Assembly: GCF_027474405.1 (NCBI RefSeq)
Contig: NZ_CP114871.1
Location: forward strand, 2,551,001 to 2,615,000
From: Caulobacter sp. NIBR2454
GTDB lineage: Bacteria > Pseudomonadota > Alphaproteobacteria > Caulobacterales > Caulobacteraceae
Length of the DNA stretch: 64,000 bases
Direction of reading: 5' to 3'
Made by a program: the position numbers and the translations under genes. The notes below the pieces were generated by a model. It saw only the letters and a program-made list of their open reading frames with translations, made no database searches and was not told where the DNA came from. Shown one piece after another: positions 25,079 through 33,143 of the stretch; the stretch's first letter is position 1, and every line of letters begins with the position of its first letter.

Positions 25079-26176
25079 CTAAGCCGCCGGCCGTTCAAGC
25101 GCGACACCGGACGGGGCCGCGTCGTCCGTCTCGCCGAGAAGGGCGATCTGGGTATGGTCGATGGAGACCCTGACGCCCGGGGCCGCCGAGCCGACTTCGA
25201 CCGTCGCCTCCAGCTGCTTGGCCAGAGCCTGGACGATGCTGGTTCCGAGGCCTGGCGTGACCAGCGACCGGTCGGGCGGCATCCCCACGCCGTCATCCGA
25301 GACCGAAAGCGTCCAGTTGGGGCCGCGCGCCTGATAGGCGATCGTGACCTTTCCCGGCCGGCCGGGAGGGAATGCGTGCTTGAGGGCGTTGATCACAAGC
25401 TCGGTGACGATCAGGCCAAGGTTGATCGAGATGCGAGACGCCACGACCCCGCCGCCCGTGACCACCAGGGATATGGGATCGCCCTCGCCGATCATCGACC
25501 CCGCGATGCTGTCGCACAGCCGGGTGAAGTAGGCGCCCAGCTCGACATCCTCCTCGCCGCCGGTCTCCGCCTCGGACAGCTGGCGCTCCAGGGCGGCGAC
25601 GGACATCACCCGATGATGCGCGTCCTTCAGATGACCCCGCGTCTCGTCCGACTTGGTCCGTTTGGCGTTCTGAAGCAGCACGCTGGAGATGATCTGCAGG
25701 CTGTTGGCCACCCTGTGCCGCACCTCGCGCAGGAGCACGCCGACCCGCTCGATCGCGGCGTCCTTCTCCCGTTCGCCGGCCCGGGCGTCGGTGATGTCGG
25801 CGACCGCCACCAGCAGCCGCTGCTGGGTGAGGTCCTGATAGATCAGGCTCCGCGCGCGGATGATGAGTTGGCGGGTCGGGCGCCCCCGCCGCTTCAGCTC
25901 CATCTCGTAGGCGTCGACCTCGGCCGCGCCGGCGGCGGTCGCCTCCAGCAGGGCGCGAAGCTGGACCACGTCCCATTCCCCCGCGCCGAGCGCGAAGATC
26001 GACTGATCCGCCGTGGTCGCGGGGTCGAGGTCAAAGGCGTCGCAGAATGACCGGCTCGCGGCCACGACGCCCAGAGCTCCGTCCAGCAACAGCAGGGGTG
26101 ACGGCGAGGCCTTGAGGACAGCCATGGTCAGGCTGAGCGCCGCGTCTTCCAGCTCGATCAGGGGTCGGCCGGTCAT
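25079..26176 (-). CDS. HisKA_2/HWE-type sensor histidine kinase with PAS
   Basis: 365 aa, soluble. ATG 26176 is chosen because GAAAGG lies just upstream; the TTG at 26194 is in that site. PAS-like region at 20-125 (SPSPLLLLDGALGVVAAS). The dimerisation helix with phospho-acceptor His154 is LREVRHRVANSLQIISSVL, the HisKA_2 signature. The ATPase domain has LIVTELVINALKHAFP (N box) and DDGVGMP. Such kinases serve general stress (PhyR) or light and redox circuits in alphaproteobacteria. The companion receiver downstream lacks its Asp, so the true phosphotransfer partner is elsewhere. Confidence 0.9.
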   Translation of the reverse strand: MTGRPLIELEDAALSLTMAVLKASPSPLLLLDGALGVVAASRSFCDAFDLDPATTADQSIFALGAGEWDVVQLRALLEATAAGAAEVDAYEMELKRRGRPTRQLIIRARSLIYQDLTQQRLLVAVADITDARAGEREKDAAIERVGVLLREVRHRVANSLQIISSVLLQNAKRTKSDETRGHLKDAHHRVMSVAALERQLSEAETGGEEDVELGAYFTRLCDSIAGSMIGEGDPISLVVTGGGVVASRISINLGLIVTELVINALKHAFPPGRPGKVTIAYQARGPNWTLSVSDDGVGMPPDRSLVTPGLGTSIVQALAKQLEATVEVGSAAPGVRVSIDHTQIALLGETDDAAPSGVALERPAA

Positions 26177-26501
26177 AGACGGCCTTTCAAACAACCGGAG
26201 GCCCGCGGATCGCGAACCGTAGCCGGGGCCGGGGCAGATCGCGCAAAGAGAGCGTGCCCTTTACTGCACCAAGGTAGCACGGTCTTCGCGCTGGTCGTCA
26301 GCTATTCGCGGAAGCTGCGGTGAAGCTTGCTTTCTATCAAAGGTTGCGGCCGAAATCGAAGGGATAAGGCGCGCGAAAGCAAACCTGTGGACAACGTTAA
26401 GTTTTTGGAAAGATTTGTGAATTGGCGGAATTTCCCCGCCTTTTCCACAGCTTGCGCACCGAGTCCTGCACAGCGGCACGGTTTCGGGCGGTTGCTACAT
26501 A
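26177..26501. other. Non-coding upstream region with AT-rich promoter-like DNA
   Basis: No gene here. The stretch 26330-26450 is AT-richer than its surroundings and contains a GGCGG-AATTTCC-CCGCC palindrome (26424-26440) and two DnaA-box-like words, TGTGGACAA (26386-26394) and TTTTCCACA (26441-26449). GCTACATA at 26494-26501 fits the Caulobacter housekeeping -10 (GCTANAWC) and would start a plus-strand transcript near 26508. Confidence 0.4.
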
Positions 26502-26795
26502 CCCGGTCCCGGAGCACAGTCAACCCGTCGAGAGGCACTGACGGAGCCGGAGACGACGGGGCGACCCGGAGACTTCGAAACCGCCAGCCGGACCGCAAGA
26601 GCACGGAACCTGAAGGGCGCAATCCCGGACGGAACCCGCTTCCCAAGGAACGGACTTCGAGACGGAGACCAAGACGCCTTCGGGCGACGCGGCGACCGCC
26701 TCGCAAGCAGCCCCCTCTCGGTGCAGGTCTTTCACGGGACCTGGGTTAAGGGGGCGACGCCGCCGGGCGACCGGAAGCGCCGCCCCCTTGCTCAT
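26502..26795 (+). ncRNA. Candidate structured non-coding RNA
   Basis: No convincing protein is encoded here. A 10-bp helix, one bulge, joins CCCGGTCCCG (26502-26511) to CGGGACCTGGG (26735-26745), so the two ends of a 245-nt region pair. Inside are CCGTC/GACGG and CGCC-TTCG-GGCG stems and many CGGA motifs. A 9-bp hairpin arm pair AAGGGGGCG (26748-26756) and CGCCCCCTT (26781-26789) then looks like a terminator. A GCTACATA -10 lies at the 5' end. It does not match 6S RNA, RNase P RNA, SRP RNA or tmRNA motifs that I know. RNA status is inference. Confidence 0.45.
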
Positions 26796-26963
26796 TTCAG
26801 GCTGCCGTTTTCCCAAATTCCAGCGACCTAGGGCGCCGCCGGCCTCGCCGCGAAGCTGGCCCTGCGTTCGTCCTGCGCGCGCCTTCAAAAATCGTCGGGA
26901 TGTTAACCGGGCGGCGCCCTTTCGGAGTCATTCTCCCGCCTGAAAACGAGGAATGGCGCGTCC

Positions 26964-29060
26964 ATGGCCGCATGGCTGGATCTGCAACGGGATGAACGGG
27001 AGCAGGCTGTCTGCGCATGCGCGCTGGCGGCCGTTTTCACTGTGTCCGCGGTCCTGACCAAGGTCATCAACGACGTCACCGGGGTGCCGACCATCTGGCT
27101 GGGCAACGGCCTGCTGATCGGCGGCCTGCTGGCCCTGCGGCCCCGCTGGGGCCTGGTGATGCTGGTCCTGTCGATGTTCGGCGACGTGATGGTGGACCTG
27201 TTCACCGGCCGGTCGCTGAAGGCGATGATCGTCTATCCCAGCCTGGACCTGATCGAGACCCTGATCGCGGTGTGGTTCGCGCGGCGGTTCTGCAGTTCGG
27301 CGCTTCGGCTGAAAAGCATCCGTGACGTGCTGGTGCTGCTGGCCTTCGCGGCCCTGCCGGCGGTGGCGATCGTCGGGGCCCTGGCGGGGGTGGCCAATGT
27401 TCTGTTCTTCGGGCGCGAGTTCCTGATCTCGTACCGGGTGTGGTTCTTCGCCGACCTGCTGGGGGTGTGCATGACCCTGCCGGCGACCATGGTCATCCTG
27501 AACACGCGCCATAACCGCGACTTCGCGCGGTCCATGGGCGAGCACCTGGCCTTCTATGCGGGGCTGGCGGGGGTGGTGTTCCTGGCCTTTCTGGAGTCGG
27601 ACTCGCCCCTGTCGTTCCTGATCTTCCCGGCCCTGATCCTGGCCACCTTCCGCCTGGGTCCGCGCGGGGCGGCGTTCGGCGCCGCGGTGGTGGCGGTCGT
27701 GGCCCTGCCCATGACGCTGCAGGGGGCCGCGCCGGCGCTGCTCAATGACCGCTGGGCGCTGGTGGATCGCCTGCAGGTGCTGCACCTGTTCATCGTCACC
27801 GTCTTCATCACCAGCCTGGCCGCCGCGCTGGAGCTGGCCAAGCAGGCGTCGCTGCGCCGGCTGCTGGTGCGCCGCGACCGGATCGCCCGGGCGGCCCGCG
27901 CCAAGGCCTTGGCCGCCAACGAGGCCAAGAGCCAGTTCCTGGCCAATATGAGCCACGAGGTGCGCACGCCGCTGAACAGCATCCTGGGCTTCGCCCGCCT
28001 GCTGAGCGACCGCAACGACCTGCCGGCGGATGTGAACCGCCAGCTGGACCTGATCGATCAGGCCGGCGAGTCCCTTCTGACCGTGGTCAACGACGTGCTG
28101 GATTTCTCGCGCATGGAGGCTGGCCAGGTCGAGCTGGACCTGCGGGCCGTGGACCTGCGCCGCCTGATGGAGGACAGCGTCGCCATCATCGCCGCCGACG
28201 CGCGGGCCAAGGGGCTGGAGCTGCGGACTGATTTCCAGGGCCTGCCCGACCGTGTCCACCGCCTGGATGACCGGCGCGCCCGCCAGGTTCTGTTGAACCT
28301 GCTCAACAACGCCGTGAAGTTCACGGCCAGCGGATCGGTCACCCTGCGCGTGCGGGTGACGCCTTACGACGACATGTTCGACGACGTGCGGGTCGAGGTG
28401 ATCGACACCGGGGTCGGCATCGCGCCGGGCGCGCAGGAGAACCTGTTCCGCCGCTTCTCGCAGGCCGACAGCTCGGTGGGCCGCTCGTATGGCGGCACGG
28501 GCCTGGGCCTGGCGATCTGCAAGGGGCTGGTGGAGCTGGCCGGCGGCAAGATCGGGGTTATGAGCGAACTGGGCGCAGGATCGACCTTCTGGATCGACTG
28601 GCGCGCCAAGGTGGCCAGCGTGGCCGCCGACGCCCCGCCGGAGCCCGCGACCATTCCGGCCAGCGCCCGCCTGCTGCTGGTGGACGATCACCCCATGAAC
28701 CGCGAGGTGGGGGTGGCCCTGCTGTCGGCGGCCGGCTGCGTGGTGGACACCGCCGCCAGCGGCGAGGAGGCCGTCGCCCTGGTGGCGGCCAAGCATTACG
28801 ACGCTGTGCTGATGGATGTTCACATGCCCGGGATGGGCGGGCTGGCGGCCACCCGCGTGATCCGCGGCCTGGACGGACCGGCGGCGGGCGTGCCGATCAT
28901 CGCCATGAGCGCCGACGCCCTGCCCCAACACGTAGCCAAGTGCCTGGAGGCCGGCATGGTCGACCACGTGGCCAAGCCCATCCGCCGCGAGGACCTGTTC
29001 AGCAAGGTGGGGCGGTGGATCGCCGCGCCGATGAAGAGCGAAGCTTCGGAAGCGGCCTAA
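26964..29060 (+). CDS. MASE1 hybrid sensor histidine kinase
   Basis: 698 aa. Residues 15-295 hold about eight membrane segments of a MASE1-type sensor (WLGNGLLIGGLLAL near 45, VWFFADLLGVCMTLPA near 160). A short linker leads to HisKA with His331 (FLANMSHEVRTPLNSI), HATPase_c (NLLNNAVKF, DTGVGIAP, GGTGLGLAI), and a C-terminal receiver with Asp618 (AVLMDVHMPGMGG) and Lys in VAKPIRRED. Phosphoryl flow would go His331 to Asp618 and then to an external Hpt. The signal is unknown. No partner gene is adjacent. The preceding 790 bp are non-coding. Confidence 0.92.
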   Translation: MAAWLDLQRDEREQAVCACALAAVFTVSAVLTKVINDVTGVPTIWLGNGLLIGGLLALRPRWGLVMLVLSMFGDVMVDLFTGRSLKAMIVYPSLDLIETLIAVWFARRFCSSALRLKSIRDVLVLLAFAALPAVAIVGALAGVANVLFFGREFLISYRVWFFADLLGVCMTLPATMVILNTRHNRDFARSMGEHLAFYAGLAGVVFLAFLESDSPLSFLIFPALILATFRLGPRGAAFGAAVVAVVALPMTLQGAAPALLNDRWALVDRLQVLHLFIVTVFITSLAAALELAKQASLRRLLVRRDRIARAARAKALAANEAKSQFLANMSHEVRTPLNSILGFARLLSDRNDLPADVNRQLDLIDQAGESLLTVVNDVLDFSRMEAGQVELDLRAVDLRRLMEDSVAIIAADARAKGLELRTDFQGLPDRVHRLDDRRARQVLLNLLNNAVKFTASGSVTLRVRVTPYDDMFDDVRVEVIDTGVGIAPGAQENLFRRFSQADSSVGRSYGGTGLGLAICKGLVELAGGKIGVMSELGAGSTFWIDWRAKVASVAADAPPEPATIPASARLLLVDDHPMNREVGVALLSAAGCVVDTAASGEEAVALVAAKHYDAVLMDVHMPGMGGLAATRVIRGLDGPAAGVPIIAMSADALPQHVAKCLEAGMVDHVAKPIRREDLFSKVGRWIAAPMKSEASEAA

Positions 29061-29075
29061 AGCCCCCTTTCTTCG

Positions 29076-29192
29076 CCTCTCCCCTTGGGGAGAGGGTTGG
29101 GTGACGGGGCGCAGCGCATCAACCCGCCAGGCCGTGGAAGCTGATCCTCTGAAATCCCCTCACCCTACCCTCTCCCCACAAGTGGGGAGAGG
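29076..29192. repeat. CT-rich interspersed hairpin repeat, copy B
   Basis: CCTCTCCCC-TT-GGGGAGAGG (29076-29095) and CCTCTCCCC-ACAAGT-GGGGAGAGG (29169-29192), with GGGTTGGGTGA and TCACCCTACCC between them, so the two halves also pair with each other. Same family as copy A. It sits between the hybrid kinase and the ABC importer. Confidence 0.85.
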
Positions 29193-29228
29193 CGATAACG
29201 TCGCGCCACGCATGGGAGGGGTTTGTCG

Positions 29229-30212
29229 ATGAAGCTGCTTGGAATGGTCGCGGCCGCTGTCGCCGCCCTCGCGCTCGCCGCCTGTTCGCCGGGTGACAAG
29301 GGTGAAACCAAGGATGGCCGCACCACCATCCGTTTCGCCACCGACTGGAAGGCCCAGGCCGAACAGGGCGGGTTCTATCAGGCCATGGCTACCGGCGAGT
29401 ACGCCAGGCGCGGGCTGGACGTGACCATCATGCAGGGCGGTCCCGGGGTGAACGTGCCGCAGCTGATCGCATCCGGCGCGGTGGAGCTGGGCATGGGCTC
29501 CAACAGCTTCATCGTCCTGAACCTGGCGCAGGAGAAGGTGCCGGTCAAAGCCGTCTCGGCCTTCATGCAGAAGGACCCGCAGGTGCTGATCGCCCACCCT
29601 GACCAGGGGTTGAACAGCCTGGCGGACCTGAAGGGGCGGCCGATCCTGCTGTCGGACGCCTCGACCACCGCCTTCTGGGTCTGGCTGCGCGCCAAGTACG
29701 GCTACACCGACGAGCAGGTGCGCAAGTACACCTTCAACGCCGCCCCGTTCCTGGCCGACAAGCGGGTGGTGCAGCAGGGCTATCTGACCAGCGAGCCCTA
29801 TACGATCGAGAAGACCGCCGGCCTGAAGCCGCAGGTGTTCCTGCTGGCGGACGAGGGCTTTCCCGGCTACGCGGCCATGGTGCTCGCCTCCGACAGCCTG
29901 ATCGCCAAGAACCCCGACGCGGTGCGCGCCTTCAACGAGGCGTCGGCCGCGGGCTGGCGCTCGTACCTGTTCGGCGACCCGGCGGCGGGCGATGCGCTGA
30001 TCATCAAGGACAACCCGGAAATGACCCCCGACATCCTGGAGCAGGCCCGCGCCAAGATGCGGGCCTACGCCATCGTGGGCGAGCCCATCGGCGCCATGAC
30101 CGACGAACGCTGGAAGGCCTTCTTCGAAGTGGCCGCGAGCCAGGGCGTGTACGCCAAGGACCTGGACTACAAGGCGGCGTATTCCCTGCAACTGCTGCCG
30201 GCGACGAAGTGA
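29229..30212 (+). CDS. NMT1/THI5-type ABC substrate-binding lipoprotein
   Basis: 327 aa. Lipoprotein signal with lipobox LALAAC (Cys19). The periplasmic-binding fold begins TTIRFATDWKAQAEQGGFYQA and includes GLDVTIMQGGPGVN, GAVELGMGS and DLKGRPILLSDAST, all typical of the THI5/SsuA/TauA cluster. ATG 29229 has GGGAGGGG just upstream. It delivers a small ligand to the ATPase and permease that follow. The ligand could be a pyrimidine, sulfonate or similar; the THI5 CCCFC iron motif and any TPP riboswitch are absent, so thiamine-precursor uptake is unproven. Confidence 0.88.
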   Translation: MKLLGMVAAAVAALALAACSPGDKGETKDGRTTIRFATDWKAQAEQGGFYQAMATGEYARRGLDVTIMQGGPGVNVPQLIASGAVELGMGSNSFIVLNLAQEKVPVKAVSAFMQKDPQVLIAHPDQGLNSLADLKGRPILLSDASTTAFWVWLRAKYGYTDEQVRKYTFNAAPFLADKRVVQQGYLTSEPYTIEKTAGLKPQVFLLADEGFPGYAAMVLASDSLIAKNPDAVRAFNEASAAGWRSYLFGDPAAGDALIIKDNPEMTPDILEQARAKMRAYAIVGEPIGAMTDERWKAFFEVAASQGVYAKDLDYKAAYSLQLLPATK

Positions 30213-30233
30213 GGGGTTGCTCCGATCCGATCG

Positions 30234-30357
30234 CCTCTCCCCCTCGGGGGGAGAGGGTCAGGGTGAGGGGGCCGCTGAGCCTCAGCCCACAAAGGATGTT
30301 CAGGCTGCATAGCCGCAAGGCCCCTCACCCTACCCTCTCCCCGCGGGCGGGGAGAGG
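30234..30357. repeat. CT-rich interspersed hairpin repeat, copy C
   Basis: CCTCTCCCCCT-CG-GGGGGAGAGG (from 30234) and CCTCTCCCCGC-GG-GCGGGGAGAGG (to 30357), with GGGTGAGGGG and CCCCTCACCC between. It sits within the importer operon, between the binding-protein and ATPase genes. There it could stabilise the upstream mRNA and raise binding-protein levels over the membrane components. Confidence 0.85.
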
Positions 30358-30366
30358 CGAGAGGCC

Positions 30367-31116
30367 ATGTCGATGATCGCTTCCCTCCATTCCGCCGAGG
30401 TCGACTACCCCAACCGGGGGCGTGCCCTTGGCCCTATCGATCTCGACATCGCGCCCGGGGAGCGGGTGGCGCTGGTGGGGCCTTCGGGGTGTGGGAAGTC
30501 GACGGCTTTGCGGCTGCTGGCTGGGCTGGAGGCGCCGACGCGGGGGAGCGTGAGGCGCGCGGCGGACCGGGGCGAGACGGCGGTGGTGTTCCAGGCCCCG
30601 ACCCTGGCCCCGTGGCTGGATGCGGCGGCCAATGTCGCCCTGCCGCTGGAATTGTCCGGGACGCACCGCGGCGCGGCGCGCGCGGCGGCGATCGAGGCCC
30701 TGGCCCGGGTCGGCTTGAAGGACGCGGCGAACGCCAAGCCCTGCCAGCTGTCGGGCGGCATGGCCATGCGGGTGTCGCTGGCGCGGGCGCTGGTGGTGCG
30801 CCCTCGCCTGCTTTTGCTGGATGAGCCGTTCGCGGCCCTCGACGAGATCACCCGCCGCGCCCTGGCCGATGACGTGCTGGCGCTGCAGGACGAGTTCAAG
30901 CCGGCCATGGTCTTCGTCACCCACAGCGTCGAGGAGGCCGTGTACATGGCCGAGCGCGTGGTGGTGCTGAGCGGCGCGCCCGGCCGCATGGTGGGCGAGA
31001 CGCGCCTGGCCGGCGCCTGGCCGCATCCGCCCGGCTGGCGCGCCTGTCCCGAGTTTCGCCACGCGGTGGAGTGCATTTCCGATCAACTGGCGGCGGGCAT
31101 GGGAGCGGCCGCATGA
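30367..31116 (+). CDS. ABC importer ATPase (nitrate/sulfonate/taurine family)
   Basis: 249 aa. Walker A GPSGCGKS (about 38-45), Q-loop VVFQAPTLAPWLDAAANVALPL, a signature written LSGGMAMRVSLARAL, Walker B LLLLDEPFAALDE and the H-loop FVTHSVEEAVYMAERVVVLS. LSGGM replaces LSGGQ, which is common here. The C-terminal extension is short. The stop overlaps the permease start (ATGA). Together with the upstream lipoprotein and downstream permease it forms a complete importer. Confidence 0.93.
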   Translation: MSMIASLHSAEVDYPNRGRALGPIDLDIAPGERVALVGPSGCGKSTALRLLAGLEAPTRGSVRRAADRGETAVVFQAPTLAPWLDAAANVALPLELSGTHRGAARAAAIEALARVGLKDAANAKPCQLSGGMAMRVSLARALVVRPRLLLLDEPFAALDEITRRALADDVLALQDEFKPAMVFVTHSVEEAVYMAERVVVLSGAPGRMVGETRLAGAWPHPPGWRACPEFRHAVECISDQLAAGMGAAA

Positions 31117-31877
31117 ACGCCGCCCGCGCGCTGGCGCCCGTGATCCTGGCCGTCCTGCTGCTGGCGGGATGGGAGGCGGCGTGCCGGATCATGGCGATCC
31201 CGGCCTATTTCCTGCCGCCGCCGTCGGCGGTGCTGACGGCGCTGGTCACGGACGGGCGCAGCCTGCTGGCGTCGGCCTGGGCCACCCTGTCCATGGCGCT
31301 GATCGCCCTGGCCATCGCCGCCCTGATCGCCTGGAGCCTGGCCCTGGTCACGGCCCTGAGCCGCACGGTGGAGCGGGCGGTCACGCCGCTGGCGGTGCTG
31401 TTGCAGGTGACCCCGGTGGTGGCCATCGCCCCGCTGGTGGTGATCTGGGCGGGGGTGGAGCATCCCCAGCGGGCGGTCACGGCCCTGGCGGTGGTGGTGG
31501 CGTTCTTCCCTATCTTTTCCGGGGCGCTGACGGGGTTGAAGTCGGCCGACCCCGATCTGGGCCGGCTGTTCGCGCTGTATGGCGCGAGCCCCTTGCAGAC
31601 CCTGCTGCGCCTGCGTCTGCCGTCGGCGGTCCCATTCCTGCTGGAAGGGCTGAAGGTCGCCGCCGGCCTGTCGCTGATCGGGGCGGTGGTGGCCGAATTC
31701 GTGGCCGGGTCCGGCGGGTCGCAAGGCCTGGCCTGGCGCATACTGGAGGCCGGCAACAGGCTGCAGACCGCCAAGATGTTCGCCGCCGTCGCCCTGCTGG
31801 GCCTGATGGGCGCGGGTCTGCACGCGCTTTTGCAGGTGGTGGAGAAGAAAGCGCTGATCTGGTGGCGCGGCCGTTAG
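31113..31877 (+). CDS. ABC importer permease (SsuC/TauC-like)
   Basis: 254 aa from the ATG overlapping the ATPase stop. About six membrane segments: VILAVLLLAGWEAACRIM at the start, SMALIALAIAALIAWSLALV, PLAVLLQVTPVVAIAPLVVIW, TALAVVVAFFPIFSGAL, GLSLIGAVVAEFVAG and AAVALLGLMGAGLHALLQVV. The EAA loop is LFALYGASPLQTLLRLRLPSAVPFLLEGLK. It forms the homodimeric channel of the importer. Confidence 0.92.
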   Translation: MNAARALAPVILAVLLLAGWEAACRIMAIPAYFLPPPSAVLTALVTDGRSLLASAWATLSMALIALAIAALIAWSLALVTALSRTVERAVTPLAVLLQVTPVVAIAPLVVIWAGVEHPQRAVTALAVVVAFFPIFSGALTGLKSADPDLGRLFALYGASPLQTLLRLRLPSAVPFLLEGLKVAAGLSLIGAVVAEFVAGSGGSQGLAWRILEAGNRLQTAKMFAAVALLGLMGAGLHALLQVVEKKALIWWRGR

Positions 31878-31935
31878 GCGGGGATTAAGCGAAGGCCCGC
31901 TACTGAAGATTGTCCCGTCAGTCTTCCCGCAGGCC

Positions 31936-33033
31936 ATGGCCCAGTCGTCCCGTCTCAGCGAACTGATCAACCTGGCCTACGAGCCCTCAAGCGAGCGCCG
32001 GCGCGACCTGCTGCGCAGCCTGACGGACCTGTTCTTCTGCTACGATAGCCACGGCGCGGCCGAGCTGGACCTGTTCGACGACGTCATGACCCAGCTGTCG
32101 GGCGAGATGGAGCAGGCGGTCCGCGTGGAGCTGGCCGGCCGCATGGCCGACGCCGCCAGCGCGCCCCTGGGCCTGGTTCGCGGCCTGGCCGCCGATGAAT
32201 TCGCCGTGGCCGAGCCTATCCTGGCGCGCAGCAACGCCCTGACCGAGGACGACCTGCTGCAGGTGGCCCGCACCCAGGGCCAGGATCACCTGCGGGCCAT
32301 CTCGTCGCGCCAGAGCGGCGTGACCATGGCCGTGTCAGACGCCATCGTGGAGCGCGCCGACGACCAGACGCTGGGCGTGCTGGTCCGCAACGAGGCGGCC
32401 GAACTGTCGCGCGGCGCGCATGAGACGGTGGTCGACCGCGCCAACGCCAATCCGGAGCTCCACGAGGCCGTGGTGTTCCGCAAGAGCCTGCCCATCGATC
32501 TGCTGAACGAAATGTACTTCGTGGTCGAGGCCCGCCTGCGCGACCAGATCATGGAGCGCAACGCCCAGCTCGACCCCGCCGCCCTGGAAGCGGCCCTGAG
32601 CGCCGGCCGCAAGCACGTGGCCGCCAGCGACGGCGCCCTGCCCGCCGACCACGCCCGCGCCGAGCGCGAGGTCCGCCGCCTGATCATCGACGGCGCCCTG
32701 GACGCCCCGGTGCTGGCGGCCATGCTGCGCAACCGCGAGACCACCAAGTTCCTGGTCGCCCTGGCGGAACTGGCCGACATCGACTTCCACACCGCGCGCC
32801 GCATCCTGGAGCGGCGGGAGCTGGACGCCCTGGCCATCGTCTGCAAGGCGGCCAAGTTCGACCGCACCCTGTTCCTGACCTTCGCCGTCCTGATCCTGGG
32901 TCCGGAAGCGGACGCCATGGCGCGGGCCAAGGAATATGGCGACCTCTACACCCAGCTGCCGCACGACGCGGCCATGCGGACCCTGCGCTTCTGGCGCATC
33001 CGCCGCCAGACCGGCGACGTGCAGGCGGCTTAG
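31936..33033 (+). CDS. DUF2336 protein
   Basis: 365 aa soluble helical protein. Repeated two-helix units (VRGLAADEFAVAEPILARSNALTEDDLLQVAR; LVRNEAAELSRGAHETVVDRANANPELHEAVV) are the leucine-rich, HEAT-like pattern of DUF2336, an alphaproteobacterial family. The function is not established. Monocistronic, between the importer and GH95. Start ATG 31936, with an Arg-rich segment soon after. Confidence 0.85.
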   Translation: MAQSSRLSELINLAYEPSSERRRDLLRSLTDLFFCYDSHGAAELDLFDDVMTQLSGEMEQAVRVELAGRMADAASAPLGLVRGLAADEFAVAEPILARSNALTEDDLLQVARTQGQDHLRAISSRQSGVTMAVSDAIVERADDQTLGVLVRNEAAELSRGAHETVVDRANANPELHEAVVFRKSLPIDLLNEMYFVVEARLRDQIMERNAQLDPAALEAALSAGRKHVAASDGALPADHARAEREVRRLIIDGALDAPVLAAMLRNRETTKFLVALAELADIDFHTARRILERRELDALAIVCKAAKFDRTLFLTFAVLILGPEADAMARAKEYGDLYTQLPHDAAMRTLRFWRIRRQTGDVQAA

Positions 33034-33091
33034 GGCCGCTTTCCTCGATCGATCTTCGCGAGGCTCTTTCCAGGGGCCGCTTCGCTTGCAA

Positions 33092-33105
33092 TGGTAGCGA
33101 TAACA
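33092..33105. promoter_or_regulatory. LacI-family (xylose-motif-like) operator
   Basis: TGGTAGCGATAACA is, on the other strand, TGTTATCGCTACCA. This differs at one base from TGTTAGCGCTACCA, the motif reported upstream of Caulobacter xylose-induced genes (recalled from the literature). The central CG and flanking TG and CA are LacI-family hallmarks. It lies 39 bp before the chosen GH95 start, where it could control transcription by sugar. Confidence 0.6.
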
Positions 33106-33143
33106 TTCGCCGCGTGAAGGCGAAGCAGACGCCGAGGAAGCCC

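Noticed and set aside
23510..26050. 846-aa plus-strand open frame
   Set aside because: It runs antisense through ldhA, the receiver and the kinase, all of which show conserved motifs. The long frame is a GC-bias artefact.
26386..26449. Two DnaA-box-like words 55 bp apart, possible origin
   Set aside because: Only two degenerate boxes, no cluster and no origin-linked genes nearby.
26302..26888. Minus-strand frames in the gene-free region before the hybrid kinase
   Set aside because: Arg/Pro/Ser-rich, low complexity translations without start signals; RNA-like pairing fits the region better.
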